This document shows, one piece after another, positions 26,926 through 35,471 of a stretch of 64,000 bases of DNA (position 1 is the stretch's first letter; the number at the start of each line of letters is the position of its first letter). The notes beneath the pieces are model-generated. The model did no database searches and was not told the origin of the DNA. It worked only from the letters and a program-made list of their open reading frames with translations. The stretch lies in the NCBI RefSeq assembly GCF_032229225.1, contig NZ_CP135076.1, forward strand, positions 1,221,001-1,285,000, in the 5' to 3' direction. This DNA is from Stakelama saccharophila. Its GTDB lineage: Bacteria > Pseudomonadota > Alphaproteobacteria > Sphingomonadales > Sphingomonadaceae. The translations under genes were made by a program, and so were the position numbers.

Positions 26926-28911
26926 CTACGCGTCGATCGCCTCTTCGTCCATGCGGCCGGCATTTTCCTGGATGAAGGCGAAGCGGTGGGCGGGGTTGTT
27001 GCCCATCAGCCGGTCGACCAGGTCCCTTACGCCCGCACGCTCCTCATATTCCTGCGGCAGCATGATGCGCAGCAGATTGCGCGTGCGAGGATCCATGGTC
27101 GTTTCGCGGAGCTGCGCGGGGTTCATCTCGCCCAGTCCCTTGAAGCGGCCGACATCGACCTTCTTGCCCTTGAACTCGGTCGCTTCAAGCTCGGCGCGGT
27201 GCGCGTCGTCGCGGGCATAGAGGCTCTTCGTGCCGGCAGTCAGGCGGTAGAGCGGCGGCTGAGCGAGGAACAGGTGCCCTTTGCGTACCACGTCGGGCAT
27301 TTCCTGGAAGAAGAAGGTCATCAGGAGCGTCGCGATATGCGCGCCGTCGACATCGGCGTCGGTCATGATGACGATGCGTTCGTAGCGCAGGTTGGCGGCG
27401 TCGCAATCCCCCCGCGTACCGCAGCCGAGCGCCTGGACCAGGTCGGCGATTTCCTGATTGGCGAGGATCTTCGCACTGGTCGCCGAGGCGACGTTCAGGA
27501 TCTTGCCGCGGATCGGCAGGATCGCCTGGGTCTTGCGGTCGCGTGCCTGTTTGGCCGATCCGCCGGCGGAGTCGCCCTCGACGATGAACAGCTCGGTACC
27601 GTCGTTGCCGTCGTTCGAACAGTCGGTGAGCTTGCCGGGCAGGCGCAGCTTGCGGCTGCTGGTCGCGGTCTTGCGCTTGACCTCGCGCTCCTGCTTGCGG
27701 CGCAGGCGGTCTTCCATCCGTTCCAGGATCAGGCCGAGCAGCGCCTTGCCGCGCTCCATATTGTCGGTGAGGAAATGGTCGAAATGGTCGCGCACCGCAC
27801 GCTCGACGAGGCCCGCCGCCTCGGGCGAGGTGAGGCGGTCCTTGGTCTGCGACTGGAATTGCGGGTCGCGGATGAAGACCGAAAGCATCAGCTCACTGCC
27901 GGTCATCATGTCGTCGGCGGTGATGTCCTTGGCCTTTTTCTGGCCGACCAGATCGCCGAATGCGCGGATGCCCTTGGTCAGTGCGGCGCGCAGCCCGGTT
28001 TCGTGGGTGCCGCCGTCGGGCGTCGGGATGGTGTTGCAATACCAGCTATAGCTGCCGTCGGAAAATAGCGGCCAGGCGACCGCCCATTCGACCTTGCCGT
28101 GATTGTCCGGGAAGTCCTGACTGCCCGTGAAGAAATCGGCGGTGGCGCATTCGCGGCCGTTCACCTGTTCCTTCAGATGATCGGCGAGGCCGCCGGGAAA
28201 CTGGAACACGGCTTCGGCCGGCGTGTCGTCGGTGATGAGGTCGGGATCGCATTTCCAGCGGATTTCGACCCCGGCGAACAAATAGGCCTTGGACCGCGCC
28301 AGCTTGTAGAGCCGGGCCGGCTTGAAGTGCAGCTCCTTGAAGATTTCGGTGTCCGGCGTGAAGGACGTCATCGTGCCGCGGCGATTGGGCGTGCCGCCCA
28401 GATGTTCGAGCGGGCCGAGCGCCACCCCGCGCGAGAAATGCTGGCGATAGAGTTGCCGGTCGCGCGCGACCTCGACCACCGTGTCCGACGACAGCGCGTT
28501 GACCACGCTGACGCCGACGCCGTGCAGGCCGCCGGATGTGGCATAGGCCTTGGCCGAGAACTTGCCGCCCGAATGGAGCGTCGAAAGGATCACCTCCAGC
28601 GCCGATTTGCCGGGGAATTTGGGGTGCGGGTCGATGGGAATGCCGCGGCCGTTGTCGGTGACGGTCAGGCGGTTGCCCGCTTCCAGCGTCACCTCGATGC
28701 GGTTGGCGTGGCCGGCAACCGCTTCGTCCATCGAATTGTCGATCACCTCCGCGGCAAGATGGTGCAGCGCGCGCTCGTCGGTGCCGCCGATATACATGCC
28801 GGGGCGGCGGCGGACGGGTTCCAGCCCCTCCAGCACTTCGATCGAGGAGGCGTCGTAATCGGAGGATGGGGGTGATTTCGCGCCGGACGCGAACAGGTCT
28901 TTGTCGGACAT
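26926..28911 (-). CDS. parE: DNA topoisomerase IV subunit B
   Basis: The ATPase subunit of topoisomerase IV, which decatenates daughter chromosomes. The 661-residue protein has the GHKL ATP site (EVIDNSMDEAVAGHA, DNGRGIP, GGLHGVGVSVVNALS), the transducer lysine region (QTKDRLTS), and TOPRIM (FIVEGDSAGGSAKQARD, ...MTDADVDGAHI). The extra segment around QALGCGTRGDCDAANLRY separates ParE from GyrB in alphaproteobacteria. ATG at 28911 is the best start. Confidence 0.95.
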   Translation of the reverse strand: MSDKDLFASGAKSPPSSDYDASSIEVLEGLEPVRRRPGMYIGGTDERALHHLAAEVIDNSMDEAVAGHANRIEVTLEAGNRLTVTDNGRGIPIDPHPKFPGKSALEVILSTLHSGGKFSAKAYATSGGLHGVGVSVVNALSSDTVVEVARDRQLYRQHFSRGVALGPLEHLGGTPNRRGTMTSFTPDTEIFKELHFKPARLYKLARSKAYLFAGVEIRWKCDPDLITDDTPAEAVFQFPGGLADHLKEQVNGRECATADFFTGSQDFPDNHGKVEWAVAWPLFSDGSYSWYCNTIPTPDGGTHETGLRAALTKGIRAFGDLVGQKKAKDITADDMMTGSELMLSVFIRDPQFQSQTKDRLTSPEAAGLVERAVRDHFDHFLTDNMERGKALLGLILERMEDRLRRKQEREVKRKTATSSRKLRLPGKLTDCSNDGNDGTELFIVEGDSAGGSAKQARDRKTQAILPIRGKILNVASATSAKILANQEIADLVQALGCGTRGDCDAANLRYERIVIMTDADVDGAHIATLLMTFFFQEMPDVVRKGHLFLAQPPLYRLTAGTKSLYARDDAHRAELEATEFKGKKVDVGRFKGLGEMNPAQLRETTMDPRTRNLLRIMLPQEYEERAGVRDLVDRLMGNNPAHRFAFIQENAGRMDEEAIDA

Positions 28912-28991
28912 GCGCCCGGTATAGGGGCGGGCCGGAGAGCCGTGCAAGCGGCACGGCGCGCCCGTGCCGACACCTTGTCATGCCGGACTGA

Positions 28992-30629
28992 TCAGCCGAC
29001 CAGCTCCGGCTCGCCACAGCGCATCCCGGTGACGCGCAGATCGGCCTGACCGTAGCGTACGCCGACGGCCCCCGTCGCGAGGTTCAGCACACCGTCGAGC
29101 GCCGGCGCCAGCAGGTCGAGCCTGCTGCCGATGGCGCCGGCGACAGGGCCGGCGGGCAGGCGCAGGAACAAGGCGCGGACGGTCACGTCGAGGTTGCTGG
29201 CGAGGCTGGTGGTCAGGCCACCGACGGCATGACCGCTGGAAATCGTCCGCACCGCACCCTCGTCGATGTCGTCGGCGGAAAAGCGGACCTGCTGCCAGCG
29301 CTCGTCGGCGCCGAGATCGACCACGGCGCGGCCGTCGACATCGACCACCAGGGCATGGACCAGCCGCGCCTCGTGCAGCGGCACCGGCGTGGTGAAATCG
29401 TCGAAGCGCTGCTCGTCGATCCGTGCGATCGCGGCCTTGCCGAGCCCCGGTCGGCCGTCGAGGGTGACGCCGCGCCCGCCGTCGCCGCAGGTGATCGCGT
29501 TCAGCCGCGCCTCGCCGCTCGCGAGTTCCACGAACACCGGCAGGTCGACGGCGACCAGGCTGCTCAGGCCCGGCAGGGCGACATCGGCGATTTTGGTTTC
29601 CAGATAGATGCGCGCCTGCGCCGTGCGGATGACCGGTTCGCCATTGTCGGTGACCGCGATCCAGGGCGCGCTGTCGGGACGTTCGCCGATCCCCAGCATC
29701 ACCCGGGTTTCGGCGAGGCCGGGAATGCCGGCGCCGACGTCCAGCGCAACTTGACGCTCCCCCGACGACAGTTGCAGCAGGGCGGTGGCGAGCTGCATGG
29801 CGTTCACCTTGACCAGCCCCGTGCCGCCGCCGTCCTGCCCGCCCAGCGGACCCAGGTCGATCAGGTCGGCGAGACGGATGGTGCCCGCGCTCGTGCCCGC
29901 GGCCAGGCGCAGCATGGCGGACCGCGCGCCGGCGTCCGGCGTGGTGCTTGCGAGCACGCGTATCGCCTGCGCCACGTCGATGTCGCTGTCGAGGACCTGA
30001 TCGAAGGTGAGGGCCTGTGCATCCACGCTGCTGTGCAGCGCGTCGACATAGGACAGCAGGTCGATATCGGCGCCGGCGAGCGCTTCGTAATCCATCACGC
30101 TCAGCGAAATGTCGCTGCCGGTCAGCGCGCCCAGATAGGCGTTCAGCAGCCCGCCATCGAGGGCGAGCAGACGGCTGCCGATGCTGAAGCTCGCCATTTT
30201 CGTGCGCGTGGCGGTGGCGGTCCGGGCGATGGGGATGCTGTCCGCGCCGAAGATGCGGGCGAAGAAGGTGGGCGATCGGCTCGACAGGGAGACCCGCACC
30301 GCGTCCCCGGATGCGGACGGCTGGAATCGTTCGGCGGGCGCCAGATCGACGGAACGTGAATAGCTGCCCCGGACCGTGCGGACCGTCACGGCCTGCGCCC
30401 AGTCGGTTTTCGCCACGATCTGCCGCGCCACGGGCCGGGCATTGGCCGGATCGGCGGTCGCCGCCAGGGCGGCGGCATCGGCCATTCCCTGCAGCTTGCG
30501 CGAATCGAGCCGGGCCGAGCCCAGGTCGATCGCCAGTGCGGCGGCACCCAGGATCATCGGCATCGCGCCCGCAACGAGAATGGCGGTGGTGCCGCGACGA
30601 TCCCGGCGCAGCGTGGCGGGCGGAGTCAT
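28992..30629 (-). CDS. TadG-family pilus assembly protein
   Basis: A 545-residue protein with one N-terminal membrane helix in a TadE/G-like segment (RRGTTAILVAGAMPMILGAA) followed by a long periplasmic or secreted region. The segment LDSRKLQGMADAAALAA is the usual TadG_N pattern. TadG is an accessory pseudopilin-associated protein of Flp/Tad pili. The ATG overlaps the tadE stop. The rest of the tad cluster (flp, cpaA-F) is not in the window. Confidence 0.82.
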   Translation of the reverse strand: MTPPATLRRDRRGTTAILVAGAMPMILGAAALAIDLGSARLDSRKLQGMADAAALAATADPANARPVARQIVAKTDWAQAVTVRTVRGSYSRSVDLAPAERFQPSASGDAVRVSLSSRSPTFFARIFGADSIPIARTATATRTKMASFSIGSRLLALDGGLLNAYLGALTGSDISLSVMDYEALAGADIDLLSYVDALHSSVDAQALTFDQVLDSDIDVAQAIRVLASTTPDAGARSAMLRLAAGTSAGTIRLADLIDLGPLGGQDGGGTGLVKVNAMQLATALLQLSSGERQVALDVGAGIPGLAETRVMLGIGERPDSAPWIAVTDNGEPVIRTAQARIYLETKIADVALPGLSSLVAVDLPVFVELASGEARLNAITCGDGGRGVTLDGRPGLGKAAIARIDEQRFDDFTTPVPLHEARLVHALVVDVDGRAVVDLGADERWQQVRFSADDIDEGAVRTISSGHAVGGLTTSLASNLDVTVRALFLRLPAGPVAGAIGSRLDLLAPALDGVLNLATGAVGVRYGQADLRVTGMRCGEPELVG

Positions 30630-31048
30630 CGGATCCCTCCGGGGGCGACGACGGCGCGGCGTTCGACGATGCGGCCGGGCAGGGGGATCAGATCGGTGCT
30701 CAGCAGGGCGTCGCCGCCGGTGTCGATCCGCACCGTGACGGTCACCCGGCCGGCATCGTCGGCGACGGTCTGGCTGACGCGGTCGGCGGACAACCCCAGT
30801 TCCCGGACGCCGCGCGCCACCACGGCGGCGGCGAGGCTGCGCCGTTCGGGCGTGTTCAGGCCGGCGATGGTCGCGCGCGCGGCATCGTTGGCGATCTGCT
30901 GCGCATCATGGGCGATCAGCAGATAGCGGCCATAGCCGACGATACCGGCCAGCAGGCACAGCAATATCGGCAGCACGATCGCGAATTCGACCAGCGCGGT
31001 GGCGCGGATGTCGGCGCGGAGTAGCGCGGCGGAGGGAATCGTTCGCAT
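30626..31048 (-). CDS. TadE-family pseudopilin
   Basis: A 140-residue protein with a TadE helix RATALVEFAIVLPILLCLLAG, including the conserved Glu at +5 of the processed form. It probably assembles at the Flp pilus base. ATG at 31048 is preferred for its upstream CCAGGG; 31060 would add four residues. It overlaps tadG (ATGA), so the two are coupled. The upstream 200 bases hold two GANTC sites and an inverted repeat. Confidence 0.83.
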   Translation of the reverse strand: MRTIPSAALLRADIRATALVEFAIVLPILLCLLAGIVGYGRYLLIAHDAQQIANDAARATIAGLNTPERRSLAAAVVARGVRELGLSADRVSQTVADDAGRVTVTVRIDTGGDALLSTDLIPLPGRIVERRAVVAPGGIR

Positions 31049-31092
31049 GCCCTGGAGCATGCCGATGCGTGCTTTCGGCCGTGCTAGCGCAG

Positions 31093-31116
31093 AATCCGCG
31101 ACGGTTTGCGCGGATT
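31093..31116. promoter_or_regulatory. inverted repeat upstream of tadE
   Basis: AATCCGCG (31093-31100) and CGCGGATT (31109-31116) are perfect eight-base arms with an eight-base spacer, 45 bases upstream of tadE. A GANTC site (GAATC, 31092-31096) overlaps the left arm. It could be an operator or a leader hairpin. Confidence 0.35.
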
Positions 31117-31183
31117 ACGCACGTCCGAAGGCCGCTGCACGATATGGCGCGGGCGCGGAGTGCAGCCCTTGCGGGATTCGCGT

Positions 31184-31211
31184 AACCCGCCCTCCTCTCG
31201 GAAGGCGGGTT
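31184..31211 (-). terminator. hairpin downstream of gcrA
   Basis: AACCCGCC (31184-31191) and GGCGGGTT (31204-31211) pair perfectly with a 12-base loop, 40 bases past the gcrA stop. There is no T tract on the minus strand, so it may need Rho or only protect the 3' end. Confidence 0.4.
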
Positions 31212-31251
31212 CCGTCGAATCGTCCTTCCCGCCGTGGCGGGCGGTGCGGGT

Positions 31252-31917
31252 TCAGCGTACGCGCGGCCCGCCATAGGGCAGCGGCGGCGGCGGGCGGCGA
31301 TCGCGGCGCGGCAATTGCGCCTGATAGGCATGGCCGCAATGTTCGACGCAATAGGGAAAGCCCGGATTCACCTTTTCGCCGCAGAAATGGAAATCGGGTT
31401 CGCCGGGATGGCCGATCGGCCATTTGCAGATGCGGTCGTTGAGATCGAGCAGGCTGGTCTTGTCCGCCACCGCTTCGGACGGGCGTGCGGGAACGAGGCG
31501 GCGCGGCGGCGCCGGCGTCGAGGGCGGGCCCTGTTCGCCCGGATTCTGGCGAAGGAACCCGCCGGGCCCGACCGAGCGGGCGATCTGCTGACGCTCAGTC
31601 TCCGGTTCCGGTTCCCGGTTTTCGGGGGCGCGGGGCGCCGGCTCCGGTGCGGCGCTTTCGGCCGGCGGTACGGGTGCGGGGGCCGGAGCGGGTTTCGGCG
31701 CCGCCCTGGGCGCGGCCGGTTTCGTCTTCGGCTTGGACTTCGCTTCCGATTCGCCCGCCTTTACCGGCGAGGGGCGCGATTTCAGGCCCAGCCGGTGCGC
31801 CTTGCCGATCACGGCGTTGCGGCTGATGCCGCCCAGTTCCTCGGCGATCTGGCTCGCGGTATTGCCCGATTCCCACATCTTCGTCAGCGTGGCGATGCGT
31901 TCTTCGGTCCAGCTCAT
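31252..31917 (-). CDS. gcrA: GcrA cell cycle regulator
   Basis: A 221-residue GcrA, a sigma-70 cofactor that in Caulobacter activates promoters with CcrM-methylated GANTC sites. The N-terminal helix-turn-helix is SWTEERIATLTKMWESGNTASQIAEELGG and SRNAVIGKAHRLGLKSRPSP. A Pro/Ala-rich linker (residues 60-140) follows, then the sigma2-binding C-terminal module with CKWPIGHPGEPDFHFCG. The start is fixed by MSWTEER. A GANTC site (31921-31925) lies 4 bases before the ATG. Confidence 0.95.
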   Translation of the reverse strand: MSWTEERIATLTKMWESGNTASQIAEELGGISRNAVIGKAHRLGLKSRPSPVKAGESEAKSKPKTKPAAPRAAPKPAPAPAPVPPAESAAPEPAPRAPENREPEPETERQQIARSVGPGGFLRQNPGEQGPPSTPAPPRRLVPARPSEAVADKTSLLDLNDRICKWPIGHPGEPDFHFCGEKVNPGFPYCVEHCGHAYQAQLPRRDRRPPPPLPYGGPRVR

Positions 31918-31994
31918 AGTGATTCCCTAGTGAAGGTTCGTCATGGGCCTGCCGGTCTTGCAGGTCGAAGCGGCAGCGACTACGCGATGCTGCC

Positions 31995-32831
31995 ATGAAC
32001 GACCAGCCCGAAACCGGCGAAACCCTGATTTCCGCACCCGGCGTCCCGACGATCCGGAACGTCAATTGGGGCGGGCTCAAGACCCTATATATCAAGGAGG
32101 TGCGCCGTTTCTTCAAGGTGCAGCTCCAGACGGTATGGGCGCCGTCGGTAACGACGCTGCTTTTCCTCGTCATTTTCACCGTCGCGCTGAGCGGTCGCGG
32201 GCGCGCATCGGTGATGGGCGTGCCGTTCGCCGATTTCATCGCGCCGGGTCTGATCGTGATGGGAATGCTCAACAATGCCTTTCAGAATGCCAGCTTCTCG
32301 CTGCTGGTCGGCAAGATCCAGGGCACCATCGTCGACTATCTGCAACCGCCGCTGTCGACCAGCGAACTGCTGATCGGGCTGGTCGGCGGGGCGGTGACGC
32401 GCGCTTATTGCGTCGGCGGCGCGGTGTGGCTGGCGATGGCGTTCTGGCCGGGCGTGCATGTCGCGCCGATGCATTTGTGGGCGATCCTGTGGTTCGGCAC
32501 GCTGGGCGCGGTGTTCCTTGCGCTGGTTGGCGTGCTGACCTCGATCTGGGCGGAGAAGTTCGACCATTCGGCGGCGGTCAACAATTTTGTCGTCGCGCCG
32601 CTGACGCTGTTGTCGGGGACATTCTATTCGGTCGAGCGGCTGGCGCCGGCGTTTCAGGTGGTCAGCCACCTCAACCCGTTCTTCTACATCATCTCGGGCT
32701 TTCGCTACGGATTTCTGGGCGTGTCGGATTCGCCGGTCGCCGTCGGCGCGGTCGTCGTGCTGGCGATGGACGTGGTGATGGCGCTGATCTGCTACGCGCT
32801 GCTCAGGAGCGGGTGGAAGATCAAGAACTGA
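31995..32831 (+). CDS. ABC-2 type transporter permease
   Basis: A 278-residue inner-membrane permease with six predicted helices and the ABC-2 signature region (LTLLSGTFYSVERLAPAFQVVSHLNPFFYIISGFRYGF). This is the family of capsule, lipid and drug exporters (YadH-like). The partner ATPase is normally the adjacent upstream gene, but here gcrA lies there in the opposite direction, so the permease is an orphan in this window. The first 30 residues are soluble. Confidence 0.85.
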   Translation: MNDQPETGETLISAPGVPTIRNVNWGGLKTLYIKEVRRFFKVQLQTVWAPSVTTLLFLVIFTVALSGRGRASVMGVPFADFIAPGLIVMGMLNNAFQNASFSLLVGKIQGTIVDYLQPPLSTSELLIGLVGGAVTRAYCVGGAVWLAMAFWPGVHVAPMHLWAILWFGTLGAVFLALVGVLTSIWAEKFDHSAAVNNFVVAPLTLLSGTFYSVERLAPAFQVVSHLNPFFYIISGFRYGFLGVSDSPVAVGAVVVLAMDVVMALICYALLRSGWKIKN

Positions 32832-32920
32832 GCGGGCGGGGCTGAAGGTGGTGCGCTGCCCATGTCTCTGAAGAGTCACGCACTTCATCGAGCAGCAGCG
32901 TAACCTGTGAACAGATATGA

Positions 32921-32940
32921 ATGCCAGCCTTCGCTGGCAT
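32921..32940. repeat. short perfect hairpin repeat
   Basis: ATGCCAGC-CTTC-GCTGGCAT is a perfect eight-base stem with a stable CTTC loop, in the 264-base gap before argD. It resembles one half of the dispersed palindromes seen elsewhere in the window. The rest of the gap up to 32985 shows nothing recognisable. Confidence 0.5.
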
Positions 32941-32984
32941 GACAACGGTGGTTAGTTCCCGGCGTAGTACGTTCTGAGGCGGTG

Positions 32985-33014
32985 TTGACGCCCCCGTGCG
33001 GCGGCTCGTAGATA
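32985..33014 (+). promoter_or_regulatory. candidate argD promoter
   Basis: TTGACG (32985-32990) sits 18 bases upstream of TAGATA (33009-33014). The -35 box is good and the -10 is poor. If it is real, transcription would begin at the foot of the terminator hairpin that follows. Confidence 0.3.
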
Positions 33015-33022
33015 CCGGCTCC

Positions 33023-33050
33023 GGGCGGCCCGGCTTGGCCGTCCTTTTTT
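33023..33050 (+). terminator. intrinsic terminator in the argD leader
   Basis: GGGCGGCC (33023-33030) pairs with GGCCGTCC (33037-33044) with one G-U pair and a six-base loop, followed directly by TTTTTT. It ends 46 bases before the argD ATG. It either stops read-through from the upstream permease gene or works as an attenuator. Confidence 0.65.
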
Positions 33051-33095
33051 CGTTTCCGGCGCGTGCCGCGCCTTGTCGTCCAAGGAGCAGTTCCC

Positions 33096-34292
33096 ATGAC
33101 CATCCCCCCGCTCATGCCCGTCTATCCGCGGTGCGATGTGCGTCCGGTGCGAGGCGAGGGCTGCTATCTGATCGGCGAGCGCGGCGAGCGCTATCTCGAT
33201 TTCGCCAGCGGCATCGCCGTCAACTGCCTCGGCCATGGCCACCCGCACCTGACCAGGGTGTTGCAGGATCAGGTCGCGACATTGATGCACGTATCGAACC
33301 TGTACGGCAGTCCACAGGGCGAAAAGCTCGCCAGGCGGATCACCGACCACAGCTTCGCCGACACGGTGTTCTTCACCAATTCGGGCGCCGAGGCGGTCGA
33401 GTGCGCGATCAAGACGGCGCGGCGTTATCACCATGCCAATGGCAATCCCGAGCGTCACGACCTGATCACCTTTTCTATGGCGTTTCACGGCCGCACGCTG
33501 GGCGCGATTTCCGCGACCAACCAGGCGAAGATGCGCGACGGGTTCGAGCCGCTGCTGCCGGGCTTCAAATATTGCGAGTTCAACGATCTCGAGGGTGCGC
33601 TGGCGCTGATCGACGAGAACACCGCGGGCTTCCTGGTCGAGCCGGTGCAGGGCGAGGGCGGCATCCGCGTCGCGTCCGACGCGTTCCTGAAGGGCCTGCG
33701 CAAGGCGTGCGACGAGCACGGCCTGATGCTGGTGCTCGACGAGGTGCAGTGCGGCTATGGCCGGACCGGCACCTATTTCGCGCACGAACAATATGGCATC
33801 GAGCCCGACATCCTCGCCTCGGCCAAGGGCATCGGCGGCGGCTTTCCGCTGGGCGCGTGCCTCGCCACCGAGGAAGCGGCCAGGGGCATGGTGTTCGGCA
33901 CGCACGGGTCGACCTATGGCGGCAACCCGCTGGCGATGGCGGCGGGCGAAGGCGTGCTCGACGTGATGCTCGAAGACGGCTTCTTCGATCACGTCAGGCA
34001 GATGGGCGAGCGGCTGCGCTCGACGCTCGAACAGATGATCCCCAATCACGACCATCTGTTCGACAGCGTGCGCGGACGTGGGCTGATGCTCGGGTTGAAG
34101 CTCAAGGACCCGGCGGTGAGCCGCGATTTCGTCGGCCATGCCCGCGACAATCACGGGCTGCTGCTGGTCGCCGCCGGCGAGAATGTGGTGCGCATCCTTC
34201 CGCCGCTGATAATCGAGGAACGCCACGTCGCCGAGTTCGCCGAGAAGCTGAGCGATGCCGCGCGGGTCTATAACCCGCCCGCCGATGACTGA
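33096..34292 (+). CDS. argD: acetylornithine/succinyldiaminopimelate aminotransferase
   Basis: A 398-residue class-III PLP aminotransferase for arginine (and probably lysine) synthesis. FASGIAVNCLGHGHP, FFTNSGAEAVECAIKTAR, VEPVQGEGGI, LVLDEVQCGYGRTG, and the cofactor lysine in SAKGIGGGFPLGA are all present. AAGGAG lies 8 bases before ATG 33096. argF follows after a repeat-filled gap of 115 bases, so arginine synthesis is the shared role. Confidence 0.94.
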   Translation: MTIPPLMPVYPRCDVRPVRGEGCYLIGERGERYLDFASGIAVNCLGHGHPHLTRVLQDQVATLMHVSNLYGSPQGEKLARRITDHSFADTVFFTNSGAEAVECAIKTARRYHHANGNPERHDLITFSMAFHGRTLGAISATNQAKMRDGFEPLLPGFKYCEFNDLEGALALIDENTAGFLVEPVQGEGGIRVASDAFLKGLRKACDEHGLMLVLDEVQCGYGRTGTYFAHEQYGIEPDILASAKGIGGGFPLGACLATEEAARGMVFGTHGSTYGGNPLAMAAGEGVLDVMLEDGFFDHVRQMGERLRSTLEQMIPNHDHLFDSVRGRGLMLGLKLKDPAVSRDFVGHARDNHGLLLVAAGENVVRILPPLIIEERHVAEFAEKLSDAARVYNPPADD

Positions 34293-34313
34293 CCTGAAGC
34301 ATCACCGTTTGCC

Positions 34314-34381
34314 CTGAGCTTGTCGAAGGGCTGCACTTCTCCTTCTGTGCGACAAGAAGGGCAGTGCTTCGACAGGCTCAG
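34314..34381. repeat. large palindromic repeat between argD and argF
   Basis: CTGAGCTTGTCGAAG (34314-34328) is repeated inverted as CTTCGACAGGCTCAG (34367-34381) with one mismatch. Between them CCTTCT and AGAAGG (34341-34360) form an inner hairpin. The CTGAGC-TGTCGAAG unit is a well-known dispersed repeat in sphingomonads and other alphaproteobacteria. Confidence 0.75.
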
Positions 34382-34407
34382 CACGAGCGGGTGGGGGAGA
34401 CCTCCTC

Positions 34408-35355
34408 ATGACTAACTATCGTAATTTCCTGAACTTGTCCGATGCCGGCGGCGACGGGGTCGCGGCGATGATCGCCGATGCGCTCGATCGTAAGAAGGCG
34501 CGTGCCGGATGGCCCAAGGGGCAGCCGGATCCCGACGCGCCGCTCGCCGGCCGCACGCTGGCGATGGTGTTCGAGAAATCCTCGACGCGCACCCGCGTCA
34601 GCTTCGACATGGCGATGCGCCAGCTCGGCGGGACGGCGCTGGTGCTCGACGCGGCCTCCACCCAGCTCGGGCGCGGCGAGACGGTGGCGGACACCGCGCG
34701 CATCCTGTCGGGCTATTGCGACGCGATCATGGTCCGCACCGACGACCATGCGAAGATCGAGGAAATGGCGGAATATGCCAGCGTACCGGTCATCAACGGC
34801 CTGACCGACGATTCGCACCCCTGCCAGATCGCCGCCGATCTGCTGAGCGTGATCGAGGCGGGCAAGGCGCTGCCGGGGCTCAAATGGGCGTGGCTGGGCG
34901 ACGGCAACAATGTGCTGCACTCGATCGTCGAGGCGGCGGGGCTGTTCAAATTCTCGGTGAGCGTCGGTTGCCCGCATGGCTACGACCCGCAGGCGCGCTG
35001 GATTGAGGCGGCCAATACGCGGCTGGAGGGCACCAACGCGCGCGTCGCGATCGAGCGCGACCCCGTGCGCGCGGTGGCGGAGGCGGATGTGATCGTCACC
35101 GATACCTGGATCTCGATGGGACAGGATCATGCCCAGGAAAAACTCGCGGCGATGATGCCCTATCAGGTCACGCCGGAGTTGATGGCGGGCGCGAAGCCGG
35201 ATGCGGTCTTCCTCCACTGCCTGCCCGCGCATCGCGGCGAGGAGGTGGTGGCGCAAGTGATCGACGGGCCGCAATCGCTGATCTGGCCAGAGGCGGAGAA
35301 CCGGCTGCACGCGCAGAAATCGATTCTGCGCTGGTGCTTCGGCCAGATCGGATGA
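34408..35355 (+). CDS. argF: ornithine carbamoyltransferase
   Basis: Makes citrulline from ornithine and carbamoyl phosphate. The 315-residue protein has the carbamoyl phosphate loop [16 protein letters not shown], the ornithine loop with [20 protein letters not shown], and [11 protein letters not shown], whose Cys is conserved. GGGGGAGA precedes the ATG. It follows argD and precedes hslO. Confidence 0.96.
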   Translation: MTNYRNFLNLSDAGGDGVAAMIADALDRKKARAGWPKGQPDPDAPLAGRTLAMVFEKSSTRTRVSFDMAMRQLGGTALVLDAASTQLGRGETVADTARILSGYCDAIMVRTDDHAKIEEMAEYASVPVINGLTDDSHPCQIAADLLSVIEAGKALPGLKWAWLGDGNNVLHSIVEAAGLFKFSVSVGCPHGYDPQARWIEAANTRLEGTNARVAIERDPVRAVAEADVIVTDTWISMGQDHAQEKLAAMMPYQVTPELMAGAKPDAVFLHCLPAHRGEEVVAQVIDGPQSLIWPEAENRLHAQKSILRWCFGQIG

Positions 35356-35381
35356 GTTGAACGCGGCCGACAGGGTTCCTA

Positions 35382-35463
35382 CCTCGTCATTCCGGCGTTG
35401 GCCGGAATCTCCCGATCTCGGCGCAAACGATGTTGGGTCCCGGCGGGCGCCGGGATGACGAGG
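35382..35463. repeat. palindromic repeat that supplies the hslO ribosome binding site
   Basis: CCTCGTCATTCCGGCG (35382-35397) is inverted as CGCCGGGATGACGAGG (35448-35463), with one mismatch. The last bases of the right arm (GAGGA, 35460-35464) serve as the Shine-Dalgarno sequence for hslO. Within the left side CCGGCG-TTGG-CCGG folds further. Confidence 0.7.
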
Positions 35464-35471
35464 AATTTGAT

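Noticed and set aside
33023..33050. Riboswitch in the argD leader
   Set aside because: I see a terminator stem but no conserved aptamer-like core from a known class, so only a terminator or attenuator is claimed.
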